A DNA stretch of 43,451 bases from Cyanobacteria bacterium UBA11153 (GTDB taxonomy: Bacteria; Cyanobacteriota; Cyanobacteriia; Cyanobacteriales; Coleofasciculaceae), in contig DOIX01000273.1 of assembly GCA_003511885.1 (NCBI GenBank), forward strand, positions 48,917-92,367. Reading direction: 5' to 3'. A model generated the notes under the pieces. The model made no database searches and had not been told where the DNA came from. It saw only the letters and a program-made list of their open reading frames with translations. The position numbers and the translations under genes are program-made. This document shows, in pieces, positions 34,782-43,380 of the stretch (the stretch's first letter is position 1; every line of letters begins with the position of its first letter).

Positions 34782-35066
34782 ATGTTTGACTACGAAATTA
34801 CGTCTCCAAAGGATGCCCGAAATGACCTTTTTAAGTTGTTAGATGAGATTGTCAAAAATCATCATGTTTATATCATTAATCGTCGGGAAGGGGAGAATGT
34901 AGCCTTGATTGCCGAGTCCGATTTGAGGAGTTTGGTTGAGACAGTTTATCTGTTGCGCTCTCCGGCAAATGCACGTAGATTGCTGGATGCAATCGATGAG
35001 TCAAAAACTGGGAAAATTAGACCTCAAACGATTGAACAACTTCAGGAGGAGTTGGGGATTGAGTAA
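34782..35066 (+). CDS. Phd/YefM-type antitoxin, orphaned
   Basis: A 94-residue type II antitoxin: N-terminal DNA-binding fold (YEITSPKDARNDLFKLLDEI, VYIINRREGENVALIAESD) and a C-terminal helix that normally wraps the toxin. The ATG at 34782 fits the family length; the frame further upstream is not coding. The toxin gene starts inside its last codons (overlap of 8 bases at 35059), as usual in such operons. Because the toxin is cut after 47 codons, this antitoxin now has no full partner here. It might still repress its own promoter or protect against a related toxin elsewhere. Confidence 0.85.
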   Translation: MFDYEITSPKDARNDLFKLLDEIVKNHHVYIINRREGENVALIAESDLRSLVETVYLLRSPANARRLLDAIDESKTGKIRPQTIEQLQEELGIE

Positions 35067-35256
35067 GAAGAAAAATAAGAAAGGTGAATCAGACGAGATT
35101 AAGCCTGTTATTATCAATCGCACTCCTGGTTTTAGTTCTAGGTTTAAGGAAGATTTAGCTTGGTGGTTTAAGCAAGATTTTCATAAAGCATCGAAAATTG
35201 GGTCTACCGTACTTAGTGTGCTAATTTATAACAAAAATAACCACAACCCTTGCTAG
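35059..35256 (+). pseudogene. YoeB/Txe-type mRNA interferase toxin, truncated by a MITE
   Basis: Translation would begin at a TTG (35059) eight bases after AGGAGG, overlapping the antitoxin stop. The first 47 codons include INRTPGFSSRFKEDLAWW and QDFHKASKI, as at the start of YoeB/Txe/RelE-fold toxins. At 35199 the frame enters the 174-base MITE and ends after another 18 foreign codons. The part with the catalytic residues (the GKPEPL and RRI..HRLVY blocks) is missing. The bases after the element do not restore the toxin frame (an early TAG follows), so further decay or deletion must have happened. Confidence 0.8.
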
Positions 35257-35373
35257 ACAAGGTTTTTTGATCGATTTATAAGTTAAAAATAGCCTTTTTT
35301 TCAGCAAGTTCAGGCATAATTGGCTTGTTGACTAATTAAACTAATATTTTAGCACACTAAGTACGGTAGACCC
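35200..35373. mobile_element. MITE, 174 bp, 25-bp perfect inverted repeats, 6-bp target duplication
   Basis: The first 25 bases (from GGGTCTACCGTACTTAGTG) return exactly as inverted copy at 35349-35373. The element is flanked by AAAATT at 35194-35199 and 35374-35379. The interior has a small hairpin CCTTG/CAAGG followed by T6 near 35249-35269, which would act as a terminator on the plus strand. No gene lies inside. The perfect ends and clean duplication point to a young insertion. Confidence 0.92.
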
Positions 35374-35527
35374 AAAATTTCATCGTAGGTGGCATTTGTC
35401 ATATCTTTACAGAGACTGGCATTTTTTAGCTGTACCCAGTAATCATCTTAATTAATTATAGCAGCGATTTGCTGGCTTTAGTTGCGATCGCGTAGCCCGG
35501 AGTTGTGGAAGTGTTAATTTGCCCAAA

Positions 35528-35797
35528 CTATGATGTTGGGAGCGTTATCGCACTTCTTTTAAAAACCCTTTCATAGTCTTTGTTTACATTAGCGTAGTTA
35601 TCCAAGTTACCACCAGACAGCCAGATTTTGACTATTTCGATAGCTTCTTCAGGAGATTCTACTGCAATCCTTGCCACAGCATTATCCCATTCTATCTCAT
35701 CACTCCAATCTTCCAAATCAATTCCTATCCCATCAAAATCTGTATCAATCCAAACCTGTCTTTCGGGTTGAATTGTGCTTTGGAAAGATTTAATCTC
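35528..35797 (-). pseudogene. Small acidic protein without canonical start, second gene behind the eCIS toxin
   Basis: After a stop at 35800-35798 the frame is open for 89 codons and looks coding (QPERQVWIDTDFDGIGIDLE, then DNAVARIAVESPEEAIEIV), but there is no ATG or GTG. The only usual starts are a TTG at 35716, in the middle of the conserved-looking part, or an ATT at 35794. It may be a truncated gene or use a rare start. It lies about 40 bases behind the gene ending at 35839, on the same strand as the big toxin-like protein, and may be a second immunity-type gene. I do not recognise the family. Confidence 0.45.
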
Positions 35798-35838
35798 TTA
35801 GTAAATTACTTGGTTAAGTTTTATTCATTTTTAATAGG

Positions 35839-36168
35839 TCAATCCCTAAATTCATCTAAATTAATTGCTGTGTCAAGAACATTATCATCATATATTTTTT
35901 TGAGTACTTCTTTGGCTTCTAGATCGTTTTGCACGTAACGATTTGCACTGAGTAGTACAAGCTGCTTTAATGTATCAGTAGGTAATGTATTTTCAAGGAT
36001 ATTTCTGAAAGCATTTGCTAATTCCCAGTTGTATTGATAACGCTCTCTCAGTACTTGTAATGCTCTGATAGTAGCATCAAGATAATTAGGTTCTTGATGA
36101 TAAAATCGGATCAGAAATTCACTAACGATTTCTAGGTCATTATTGCGATCAATCATATTTTTAATCAT
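35839..36168 (-). CDS. Small helical protein behind the eCIS toxin, candidate immunity protein
   Basis: A 109-residue protein, almost fully helical by sequence (SEFLIRFYHQEPNYLDATIR, then YNWELANAFRNIL, then TLKQLVLLSANRYV) and acidic at the end. It starts 10 bases after the stop of the 1395-residue toxin-like gene on the same strand. In polymorphic toxin loci such a gene is usually the immunity protein. This is a positional inference: I know no family with this sequence, and no binding motif can be read. Confidence 0.65.
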   Translation of the reverse strand: MIKNMIDRNNDLEIVSEFLIRFYHQEPNYLDATIRALQVLRERYQYNWELANAFRNILENTLPTDTLKQLVLLSANRYVQNDLEAKEVLKKIYDDNVLDTAINLDEFRD

Positions 36169-36178
36169 ATCTATGTTT

Positions 36179-39100
36179 CTAAGGTTCCGGATAAGCAGTC
36201 TCTACTTTGTAAAGACGCTTTTTAGCGTCTGAAATGACTATAATTACCACAACTTGCGTTAGAGGACCTATCTCGACTGCTTCCATGTTTGAATTCAGTT
36301 CATATCCCACACCTATATTTTGAGGCAGCTTATGTTTTATTGGTGGACGTAGGGTAGCACCTACATCTTTACTATTTCCTTGCTCATCTGTAAACCCTTC
36401 ATCTATTTTCTGTTGATTGTTTTTTAATGCTTCCATCACTGCCTTTTCCATAATCTTCTGATTATAAAATTTTGTGGCTCGAAAAGTGATGTTTAAACGC
36501 CATTCGACATTTAAGGCGTGTTCAATAGCTTCTTTATTATTTTCCTTAATATTTACGAGCCATTGAAGTTTAGCTTGTATGTTTTGTATCTGTGCATCAA
36601 GTCCATTTTCTCCTTGAATTCTGTTAATAATTTTTTCTACCTTATCTGGTTTGGCATTTGTAGTTTCTGACCATAATTTTTTAATTGTAGAACGTATATT
36701 TTGGATTTGATCCTTATAAAGCTGCTCTCGTTTAGCACGTTCCTGGCGAAATACTTTCAGCGGTTCTTCAAGACGCTCTTTCAAATATACTGAAATAACA
36801 TCTTTACCATGTTTTGTTAATAAATGCACCTGCTTACCATCACCCTCTGATGATAGTATATCACCTTCATGAGCTTGGAATCCCCCAGGAGCCAGATTAA
36901 AAGACCCGCCTTTTGCTTTGCCTAACTTATGTTTTTGTCCATCTTTTTCTGGATTAATCTTAGCTTCTATATGGTACTCAGTATCAGTATCTTTAACCAG
37001 TTCTAGCGAGGTTAATCTGTACTTTGATTTAATAATAGGCAATCGTTTTTTAACACTATCGGGCGTAGCGTCTTCTTCCTGCATTATTTTATCCGCGTCA
37101 CCTACAGCTTTATTCAGATCAGCTTCCTTCTCCTCTTTACTCCGCTCATCAGATTCACCTTCCTTACCTTCTTTCTCCTCATTCCCCTTACCCTTCTTCC
37201 CCTTAAACAAACTCTTAGCCTTCTGAAGCACCTTATCAATCGCCAAATCAATCCGCTGACGAATCTTCCCAACAATACCCTGCACTTTCTTCGCCAAGTC
37301 ACCAATACCCAGTAACGAAGCTAAGAAACCAATTACCACAGGTAACGACTTCGCCAACGCATTTTCCACCAACTTCGCTGCACCACCAACAGCACCAGAT
37401 GCGATCGCAACTACTGCATCTGTAACTGCACTCACTAATTCTACTACCTGACTACCCTGGTTAATAAAGAACATTACGATGTCATAAATTGCCATCGCTG
37501 CTTTGACAAATGCTGAAGCGGGATTCAATAAGCCAATTATCCATTTCACCCCAGCGGTAATTACCTGGGTAATCAGCATTCCTTTAATTTCTTCTATTAC
37601 CGTCTCTTTTAAATCATTGAAATGTTCTTGGACGTGTTCCCATAATCCCATCGGTCCTTTATTGGCGATAATCTGGAATATCTCGACGGTTTTTTCCATC
37701 CCCTTGACTATGGGTTCGCCGAACATTTTCACCGCTTTCATCCGGATATAATTCCAGGTTGTCCCTAGTATCTGTGTCACCAAACTGAAGATACCTTGGA
37801 GACTGAATATATCATCGGGTAATTGCAGTCCTAACGCTCCCATTGCGCCTGTCAGCCAACCCATTAAACCTGTTTGGAGATGGGTGATAATATTACCGAC
37901 AAAGTTATCGAAACCTTGCCTAATTCCACTAACCAAATTTCCCAGGAAACCAATCGGATCTAAAATAATCTTTTCAACGGCACTTGCTGCTTTTGCCAAG
38001 ACACCCATCAGCATATCTTTCAATTGCATGATGGTTTTGATCGTCCCTGCTATTGCATCTGTTGCTTTATCCACCAAGCCGCGATTTTCTGCCTTCATTT
38101 CCTCTATCTTGGCATCAATCGCTTGGAGATTATCGTTATATTTCTGGGCGAGGGAATCAACTAATTCATTTTGTTTGTTATCAACACTTTGCTCTAATTC
38201 ATCAAATTGCCCTTGAATATTCTGTGCTGCTTCTTGCCCTACTTGCCGTAAGTCTTGAGGTAGACTGGCAACATACTTTTGAATATCTTGTTTACCTTTC
38301 GCAATTTCTGACTTGGCTGTATTTAGTTTTGTAGCAACCAAATTAGCAATTTTATCGATAGTTTTCCCCATACTAGCGAGGTACTGTTTCTTGCCTTCTT
38401 GATAGAAAACGTTTACCTCGCTGGGCATTCCAAATAATTTGTCTTTAACCCATTTACCTGCACCAATTACGCCACTATAGCGCTCTTCCTTATAAGTATC
38501 CATTCGCTGCTTAACATAATTCTCAAACTCTGTCTTAGCAGCAGCAGTACCTTGGTCAAATTCTTGATTTACCTCTTTATCTAAATCGCCGAGACTTTTT
38601 TCTACATTTTGCTTAGTACTATTATAAATACCTTGAATATGGTTAGCAACTTCCGCCCGTTTTTGTTCATCTTGCCCCTTGGTTTTTCCTTGAGTACCAA
38701 GCACTTGGGCTAATATCTGAGCGTGTTCCCCGTGCATTCCTTGCAACTGGGTTTGGGCAGCTATTTGTGCTTCTCCCCCTGCCTTAGTTAGGGTAGCTTT
38801 TTCTTCTTGGCGATAGATTGGTGGTGCGGTATTTGCTTGAGTTTGGGCTGTCTTTTTCGCATCCAATGCCCCTTGGAATTGTGGTTCATTTGACTTTGCC
38901 AATTGTTCTTCTGTCACCTTGGCATCAGTCATCTGTTTGTCGAGAGATTGACTGCCCTCTTTGAGGGATACTTCTGCTTCTGATTTGGGTTTTGGCGCTG
39001 CATTAGATGCACCAATATCAGGAGTTGGCGCACCTAATTGATTTGGTGGGAGGGGCGTGACTGGTTTGGCAGGAATACCGCTAGGATTGGGGGCTTCTTT

Positions 39101-40366
39101 TGCTTTATCTTCAATGGGATTGGCAGCTTGTTTTTTCTCCTGAGAAACCTGAGATGATAAGTCTCCCTTCACCGATTCAATTTTATTATTATTTTTGAAA
39201 TTATCGGCTTCTTCTAGAGTTTGGGGCGTAATCGCAGCAATTTTTTCCATCAACGCCGCCTTAAATGCTGCGGCGTTAAATTTTCCAGGTTGCTGCTGAT
39301 TCATTTCTTCAACCTGGCGGTTTTGGGCTTTGCTGGTAACTTCGTTACTTGGGGGTACTGCGGCTGCTTGTGCTTCGGTTGACTTTGTGGTTGCTGGTGG
39401 ATGGGTTTTCTCTTTTTGGGCAACCTGTTTAATCCGATTGGTAACTCCTTGGAAACCCGCGTCGTTTTCTGGAGAAGCAGTGCCTCCACCCTTAGCATGA
39501 GGAGATGGAGTTGCTGCTTGGGGATTTGCTTTTCTTTGAATTACCTGTTTTTCTGTGGCAGAAATTTCTTTGGCTTGTAATTTATTATCCTTTTTCGTTA
39601 TTTTTCCAATCGATTTCGGCTGAATTGCCCCGGTTTGCTGGACAACATGGATTAATTCATGGGCAATTAATTCCTTTCCTTCCCGATTATGTGGCTGATA
39701 TTCTCCTGCTTTAAAGAAAATATCTTTACCTGTCGTAAATGCCTTAGCCTGTATCGATTTATTCAGCTTGTCTGAAGTACTATCTGTATGAATCTTTACT
39801 CCACTGAAGTCAGCGCCAAATGCTGACTCCATTGGCTGACGTACAGATAAATCGAGAGATTCTCCGCTACCTTTTGCTTGCTCAATACCTTCTTCGACTT
39901 TAGCCTGAATTGTTTCTGTTGCTTTTTCCTCTTCTGTTTCCTCTTTCTCCTCGGCTGCGCACTCGTCGCACAACCGCTGAATTGTCTCTTCTTGGGGCGA
40001 TACTGCCGTCGGCTGTTGTGATGAAGCCTCTAATCCCCATCCCGACTCCTCTTCCCCTATTTCGAGGGCGGCTTCTTCTTTGCTATCTGACTGGAGTTGC
40101 TCGGAAGGTGCAAAGGGGTGAAGAGATAATGCTTTGTAACCAAATTGTTGTGTTGCTTCTACTTGCTCAACTGAATTCGGTTGTGCTGGTGTGGATTTCT
40201 GTACTCTGGGTGCAAATGGACGACTCTGTAATATATTGGTTTCAGGCAATCTCCCGTCCCTAGCTGGACGACCGCTGTCAAAGGGGCGAGGAGTGAAGAT
40301 ATCTTTGCTTGTTGGTAGTGGGGATTGCCTTGAGTTTTTTTTCTGGAGCCGTCGGTGGGAACTCAT
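36179..40366 (-). CDS. eCIS-core (DUF4157) toxin-like protein, 1395 residues
   Basis: The N-terminal region ends in the short repeats usual for this class (IQRLCDECAAEEKEE). The eCIS-core domain comes next at about residues 168-247, with FGADFSGVKIHTD and the metal site HELIHVVQQTG (His236, Glu237, His240). Proteins with this domain are loaded by extracellular contractile injection systems or related exporters. A Pro/Gln/Ala-rich linker, helical blocks and a hydrophobic block (DPIGFLGNLVSGIRQGF to LPVVIGFLASLLGIG, very roughly 780-1040) follow. A Lys/Glu linker leads to a C-terminal part of about 310 residues whose end (VVVIIVISDAKKRLYKVETA) resembles the last strands of BECR-fold RNase toxins. 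The ATG has GAGAGG upstream. No sheath or tube genes lie in the window. Confidence 0.82.
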   Translation of the reverse strand: MSSHRRLQKKNSRQSPLPTSKDIFTPRPFDSGRPARDGRLPETNILQSRPFAPRVQKSTPAQPNSVEQVEATQQFGYKALSLHPFAPSEQLQSDSKEEAALEIGEEESGWGLEASSQQPTAVSPQEETIQRLCDECAAEEKEETEEEKATETIQAKVEEGIEQAKGSGESLDLSVRQPMESAFGADFSGVKIHTDSTSDKLNKSIQAKAFTTGKDIFFKAGEYQPHNREGKELIAHELIHVVQQTGAIQPKSIGKITKKDNKLQAKEISATEKQVIQRKANPQAATPSPHAKGGGTASPENDAGFQGVTNRIKQVAQKEKTHPPATTKSTEAQAAAVPPSNEVTSKAQNRQVEEMNQQQPGKFNAAAFKAALMEKIAAITPQTLEEADNFKNNNKIESVKGDLSSQVSQEKKQAANPIEDKAKEAPNPSGIPAKPVTPLPPNQLGAPTPDIGASNAAPKPKSEAEVSLKEGSQSLDKQMTDAKVTEEQLAKSNEPQFQGALDAKKTAQTQANTAPPIYRQEEKATLTKAGGEAQIAAQTQLQGMHGEHAQILAQVLGTQGKTKGQDEQKRAEVANHIQGIYNSTKQNVEKSLGDLDKEVNQEFDQGTAAAKTEFENYVKQRMDTYKEERYSGVIGAGKWVKDKLFGMPSEVNVFYQEGKKQYLASMGKTIDKIANLVATKLNTAKSEIAKGKQDIQKYVASLPQDLRQVGQEAAQNIQGQFDELEQSVDNKQNELVDSLAQKYNDNLQAIDAKIEEMKAENRGLVDKATDAIAGTIKTIMQLKDMLMGVLAKAASAVEKIILDPIGFLGNLVSGIRQGFDNFVGNIITHLQTGLMGWLTGAMGALGLQLPDDIFSLQGIFSLVTQILGTTWNYIRMKAVKMFGEPIVKGMEKTVEIFQIIANKGPMGLWEHVQEHFNDLKETVIEEIKGMLITQVITAGVKWIIGLLNPASAFVKAAMAIYDIVMFFINQGSQVVELVSAVTDAVVAIASGAVGGAAKLVENALAKSLPVVIGFLASLLGIGDLAKKVQGIVGKIRQRIDLAIDKVLQKAKSLFKGKKGKGNEEKEGKEGESDERSKEEKEADLNKAVGDADKIMQEEDATPDSVKKRLPIIKSKYRLTSLELVKDTDTEYHIEAKINPEKDGQKHKLGKAKGGSFNLAPGGFQAHEGDILSSEGDGKQVHLLTKHGKDVISVYLKERLEEPLKVFRQERAKREQLYKDQIQNIRSTIKKLWSETTNAKPDKVEKIINRIQGENGLDAQIQNIQAKLQWLVNIKENNKEAIEHALNVEWRLNITFRATKFYNQKIMEKAVMEALKNNQQKIDEGFTDEQGNSKDVGATLRPPIKHKLPQNIGVGYELNSNMEAVEIGPLTQVVVIIVISDAKKRLYKVETAYPEP

Positions 40367-40873
40367 TGATACCTCTCACCATTAATAGCGAAGTCTCCTT
40401 CAATTGTAGAGGCAAAAGTCCAGCCTGACTGGGTGGCGATCGCAAAACTTCATCAATTGGGCTGTCTCTTTTACTGATTCTCAATCCCGGCAGCGGGCAG
40501 AGGTAAAAATTTTCACAATTTACAGTTAAATTAGATCTCTTGCATCAATCTGACAAACCCCTCTTAAGCTGCTACGCTTTTAATTTGTCTGTTTTGAGAG
40601 GAGGGGAGAGGGTTTGAGCGATTTTTTCCATTTAGGAAAAAATACAGTAATGGAAAATATACAGTTTAAATGAGCAGCAGCTTATCAATCTGGACAATCC
40701 CACAGTGGTTGTCGAAGAAGCTTACAGAGAGACAAGTATGGCTAAAAATTAAGTAGATTTGCTTTGATTTATCACAACCCTACGGCAGTTAAGATATTCT
40801 CAATTCCAGCAAACCATTGATTTTCTTACTTTCTTCTCTAGCCCCTAGTCCCTAGCCCCTAGCCCCTAGCTTT
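40367..40873. other. Divergent gene-free region between the eCIS toxin and GT39 genes
   Basis: About 500 bases without a convincing gene. It must hold the promoters of both flanking genes. One perfect hairpin, TTTTTTCC/GGAAAAAA with a five-base loop, lies at 40622-40642. The last part (40838-40873) is CCCTAG(C/T) repeat directly before the glycosyltransferase start, leaving it without a visible ribosome binding site. Confidence 0.6.
40838..40870. repeat. STRR-type heptanucleotide repeat (CCCCTAG)
   Basis: Four to five copies of the unit end just before the ATG at 40874. They occupy the place where a ribosome binding site would be. Confidence 0.8.
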
Positions 40874-42784
40874 ATGACCAAAAATAAACAATCAATCTGC
40901 AACAACCAACTATTTATGACGAAAAAAGTTTTCCATCTCCTCCTACTATTGCTATGGATTGGCATTGGGACGGCTTTACGCTTCACTAACTTAACGGGAA
41001 AGTCACCCTGGACAGATGAATTTGCTACCATGGTATTTAGTCTGGGTAATAGTTTTAAAACTCTGCCCATAAACCAAGCAATTTCTATCGATACTCTCCT
41101 CCAACCTCTAGAAGCTAAATCGGGAGTTGGAGTTGGGGAAGTTTTGCACCATCTCTTCACAGAAGATCACCATCCGCCTCTCTATTTTGTCTTGCTTCAC
41201 TGGTGGCTAGGACTATTTCCTAACTCTGGGGAATATATTTCACTTTGGGCGGCGCGATCCCTACCTGCTTTGTTTGGTGTGGCATCGATTCCTGCTGTTT
41301 ATGGATTGGGTTGGTTGGCATTTCGTTCTCGATTAGTTGCCCAACTTGCAGGAGCGATGATGGCGGTTTCTCCCTATAGTATTTATTTGGCACAAGAAAC
41401 TCGTCATTATACTTTAGCCATTCTTTGGGTTATTGCTTCTCTTGGCTGCTTAGTAGTTACTATGGGGCATCTCAAACGCCGGACTATCTTGCCAATTTGG
41501 TTGGTTATATCCTGGGTAATTATTAATAGCTTTGGTATCGCTACTCACTATTTTTTCAGTCTTACTCTCTGTGCCGAAGCCATAGTAATGATCGGATTTT
41601 GGTTGTTAGAATTTAGAGTAAATAAGCAAGAAAAAGCACTCAGAATAGCCCAAGATTTTTCCGATCCTCCCTCCTCTCCCATTCCTCACTCTCCATTCCC
41701 CACTTCCTGGCTAAGAATTAGCGCAGTTATTGCCGGAACATTAGTCGGTTGTTTAGTCTGGATACCAGTTTTGCAGGGAGGTTACGATCCTCAGATGACG
41801 GAATGGATAGCCAAAGGCGATCGCACTTTATTAGGATGGATTAGTCCAGTGTTTCAGGCACTCGCAGCTTGGATTACGATGATATCTCTCCTCCCTGTGG
41901 AAGCGTCATCTCTATTAGTTACGATCCTCTCTGGGGTAATAATGCTCGGATTTTTTATCTGGGCAGCACCAATTTTATATCGCGGTATGAAAAGTCAGTT
42001 AAAGATACCGGAAAACCGTTTAGCCACAGAGGTTTTAGCAGTTTTTGTTTTAGGTGCGATCGCACTATTTTTTGGAATTAGCTACATTTTAGGTACGGAC
42101 ATCACGAGAGGAGCAAGATATAATTTCGTATACTTTCCCGCCGTAATTGTATTAGTAGCAGCATCGCTTTCAGTCCACTGGAATACTTCTAAAGCTATTC
42201 CATCTGATTCAGGCAAATCTTACCTCGCTTTACCCACCATTAGTCAGGAAAAACCAAAACTAAATTTCCAAAATAAGGGCAAACGTGCCATAGTGATAAT
42301 TTGGTTAATGGGTTTATTGAGTTGTCTAACTGTAGTGAGCAATCTGGGATATCAGAAATACTATCGTCCCGATCTTTTAGTTCCAGCCATCCAAAAAGTA
42401 TCACCTCATCCCATTGTTATTGCCACAACTCACAATACACTCGTCCAGACAGGTGAAATGATGGGAATCGCTTGGGAATTAAATGATAAAATAAAGAACG
42501 ATAAAGCACCAATTAATTCAGAAGTTAAATTTGTCCTCGCCCATCAAACAGAAGAAGAATGTGTAACAGCACCAGGAAAAACCTGCACTGCTGCAATCGC
42601 ACTCGAACAAATTCTCACCCAACTACCCCGCCCCCTAGACTTATGGCTAGTCAATTTTAAAGCCCCAGCCGAGGATCTACCTCACTGTTTTTCTGAAGAT
42701 CCCTCCCAATACACAACAGGAGTAGATGGCTATAATACAAAGCTATACCGCTGTTTACCTACCTCCTCTGAAACTTACCAGTGA
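40874..42784 (+). CDS. GT-C fold glycosyltransferase family 39-like membrane protein
   Basis: A 636-residue polytopic membrane protein of the PMT/ArnT-like class, which moves sugars from polyprenyl phosphates to lipids or proteins on the outer face of the membrane. After the first helix comes the catalytic acidic pair in SPWTDEFATMVFSLG, and then the block DHHPPLYFVLLHWW. About ten further helices follow, then a soluble C-terminal domain of about 150 residues. A cytosolic or external loop near residue 265 ([15 protein letters not shown]) is translated STRR DNA at 41661-41710. The start may also be the second ATG at 40916, since no binding site precedes either. Sugar and acceptor are unknown. 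Confidence 0.82.
   Translation: MTKNKQSICNNQLFMTKKVFHLLLLLLWIGIGTALRFTNLTGKSPWTDEFATMVFSLGNSFKTLPINQAISIDTLLQPLEAKSGVGVGEVLHHLFTEDHHPPLYFVLLHWWLGLFPNSGEYISLWAARSLPALFGVASIPAVYGLGWLAFRSRLVAQLAGAMMAVSPYSIYLAQETRHYTLAILWVIASLGCLVVTMGHLKRRTILPIWLVISWVIINSFGIATHYFFSLTLCAEAIVMIGFWLLEFRVNKQEKALRIAQDFSDPPSSPIPHSPFPTSWLRISAVIAGTLVGCLVWIPVLQGGYDPQMTEWIAKGDRTLLGWISPVFQALAAWITMISLLPVEASSLLVTILSGVIMLGFFIWAAPILYRGMKSQLKIPENRLATEVLAVFVLGAIALFFGISYILGTDITRGARYNFVYFPAVIVLVAASLSVHWNTSKAIPSDSGKSYLALPTISQEKPKLNFQNKGKRAIVIIWLMGLLSCLTVVSNLGYQKYYRPDLLVPAIQKVSPHPIVIATTHNTLVQTGEMMGIAWELNDKIKNDKAPINSEVKFVLAHQTEEECVTAPGKTCTAAIALEQILTQLPRPLDLWLVNFKAPAEDLPHCFSEDPSQYTTGVDGYNTKLYRCLPTSSETYQ
41661..41710. repeat. STRR-like C/T-rich repeat inside the GT39 gene
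   Basis: In-frame CCCATTCC/CCATTCCCC-type units encode a Pro/Ser/His loop of about 15 residues in the glycosyltransferase. The sequence is of the type found between genes elsewhere in the window. Confidence 0.7.
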
Positions 42785-42841
42785 AACCAGAAATTGATAT
42801 CATAATGGGGAATAGGGAATCGGTAAAGATAGCACTGGATA

Positions 42842-42875
42842 ACCAACAACCAACAACCAACAACCAACAACAAAA
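42842..42875. repeat. STRR-type heptanucleotide repeat (CAACCAA)
   Basis: Four to five copies of CAACCAA(C) stand directly before the gene at 42878. As at 40838, the repeat fills the usual ribosome-binding position. Confidence 0.8.
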
Positions 42876-42877
42876 AC

Positions 42878-43306
42878 ATGAGTAATATAGGAAAAAAGAG
42901 ATTAGACACAATTTGGGCGATCGCAAGTTATGCAGCAGGTAGCAGTACAATTACCGCAGCGCCCACTCCTGGCGGCGAAATTGCCAAACAGGTAATTTTA
43001 ACCGCATCTGATATCCTGATGTATACCCAAATCTGGAAAACCTATTTTGAAGAAGAATTATCGGAAAAAGAACTTCTAGAAATGCTCAAAGATTTGGGAT
43101 TAATTGTTGTCGCTGCCGCCGGAACAGCTTATATAGTCGTCCAAGGTAGTTCCTTAATAGTTCGAGAAATTACTAATTGGTTGGGGCCAATAGGCTGGGG
43201 CGTTTCGGCTCTAATTAGAGGTTCCCTTAATGGTTTATGCGGTGCCGCATGGGCTATCTATTGCGATCGGCTTTATTGTCAGAAAAATCCTGAAGTTTCA
43301 GAATAA
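42878..43306 (+). CDS. Small membrane protein with DUF697-like helical pattern
   Basis: A 142-residue protein with two to three hydrophobic stretches. The order ITAAPTPGGEIAKQVILTAS, an amphipathic helix with SEKELLEMLKDLG, a hydrophobic helix and then the glycine-rich LGPIGWGVSALIRGSLNGLCG follows the DUF697 domain. That domain occurs alone or at the end of some GTPases. The ATG at 42878 is preceded by repeats and no binding site. Role unknown; the family link is from pattern only. Confidence 0.6.
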   Translation: MSNIGKKRLDTIWAIASYAAGSSTITAAPTPGGEIAKQVILTASDILMYTQIWKTYFEEELSEKELLEMLKDLGLIVVAAAGTAYIVVQGSSLIVREITNWLGPIGWGVSALIRGSLNGLCGAAWAIYCDRLYCQKNPEVSE

Positions 43307-43361
43307 ATAGTTTCTCTAAGATTCGGTTTTTTTAGTAATCTTAACTCCTACCCCCCCCTAG

Positions 43362-43380
43362 CCCCCCTTATTAAGGGGGG
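43362..43380. repeat. Palindrome CCCCCCTTA/TAAGGGGGG
   Basis: A perfect palindrome around a central T lies behind the last gene, and a near copy lies inside the MITE at 24798-24943. It may act as a terminator or be part of a MITE that runs off the window edge. Confidence 0.6.

Noticed and set aside
35374..35460. Short minus-strand frame with DDYWVQLKNASLCKDMTNA right of the second MITE
   Set aside because: It has a stop just upstream, runs into the MITE end after a few codons and has no known match. It may be a gene remnant, but there is too little to support a call.
37503..40263. Several plus-strand frames of 80-120 codons opposite the eCIS-core gene
   Set aside because: They are antisense frames of the large gene with biased composition and no family features.
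40554..40616. C/T- and G-rich arms near 40555 and 40605 considered as a terminator
   Set aside because: The pairing is imperfect and no T-run follows; only the hairpin at 40622-40642 is exact.
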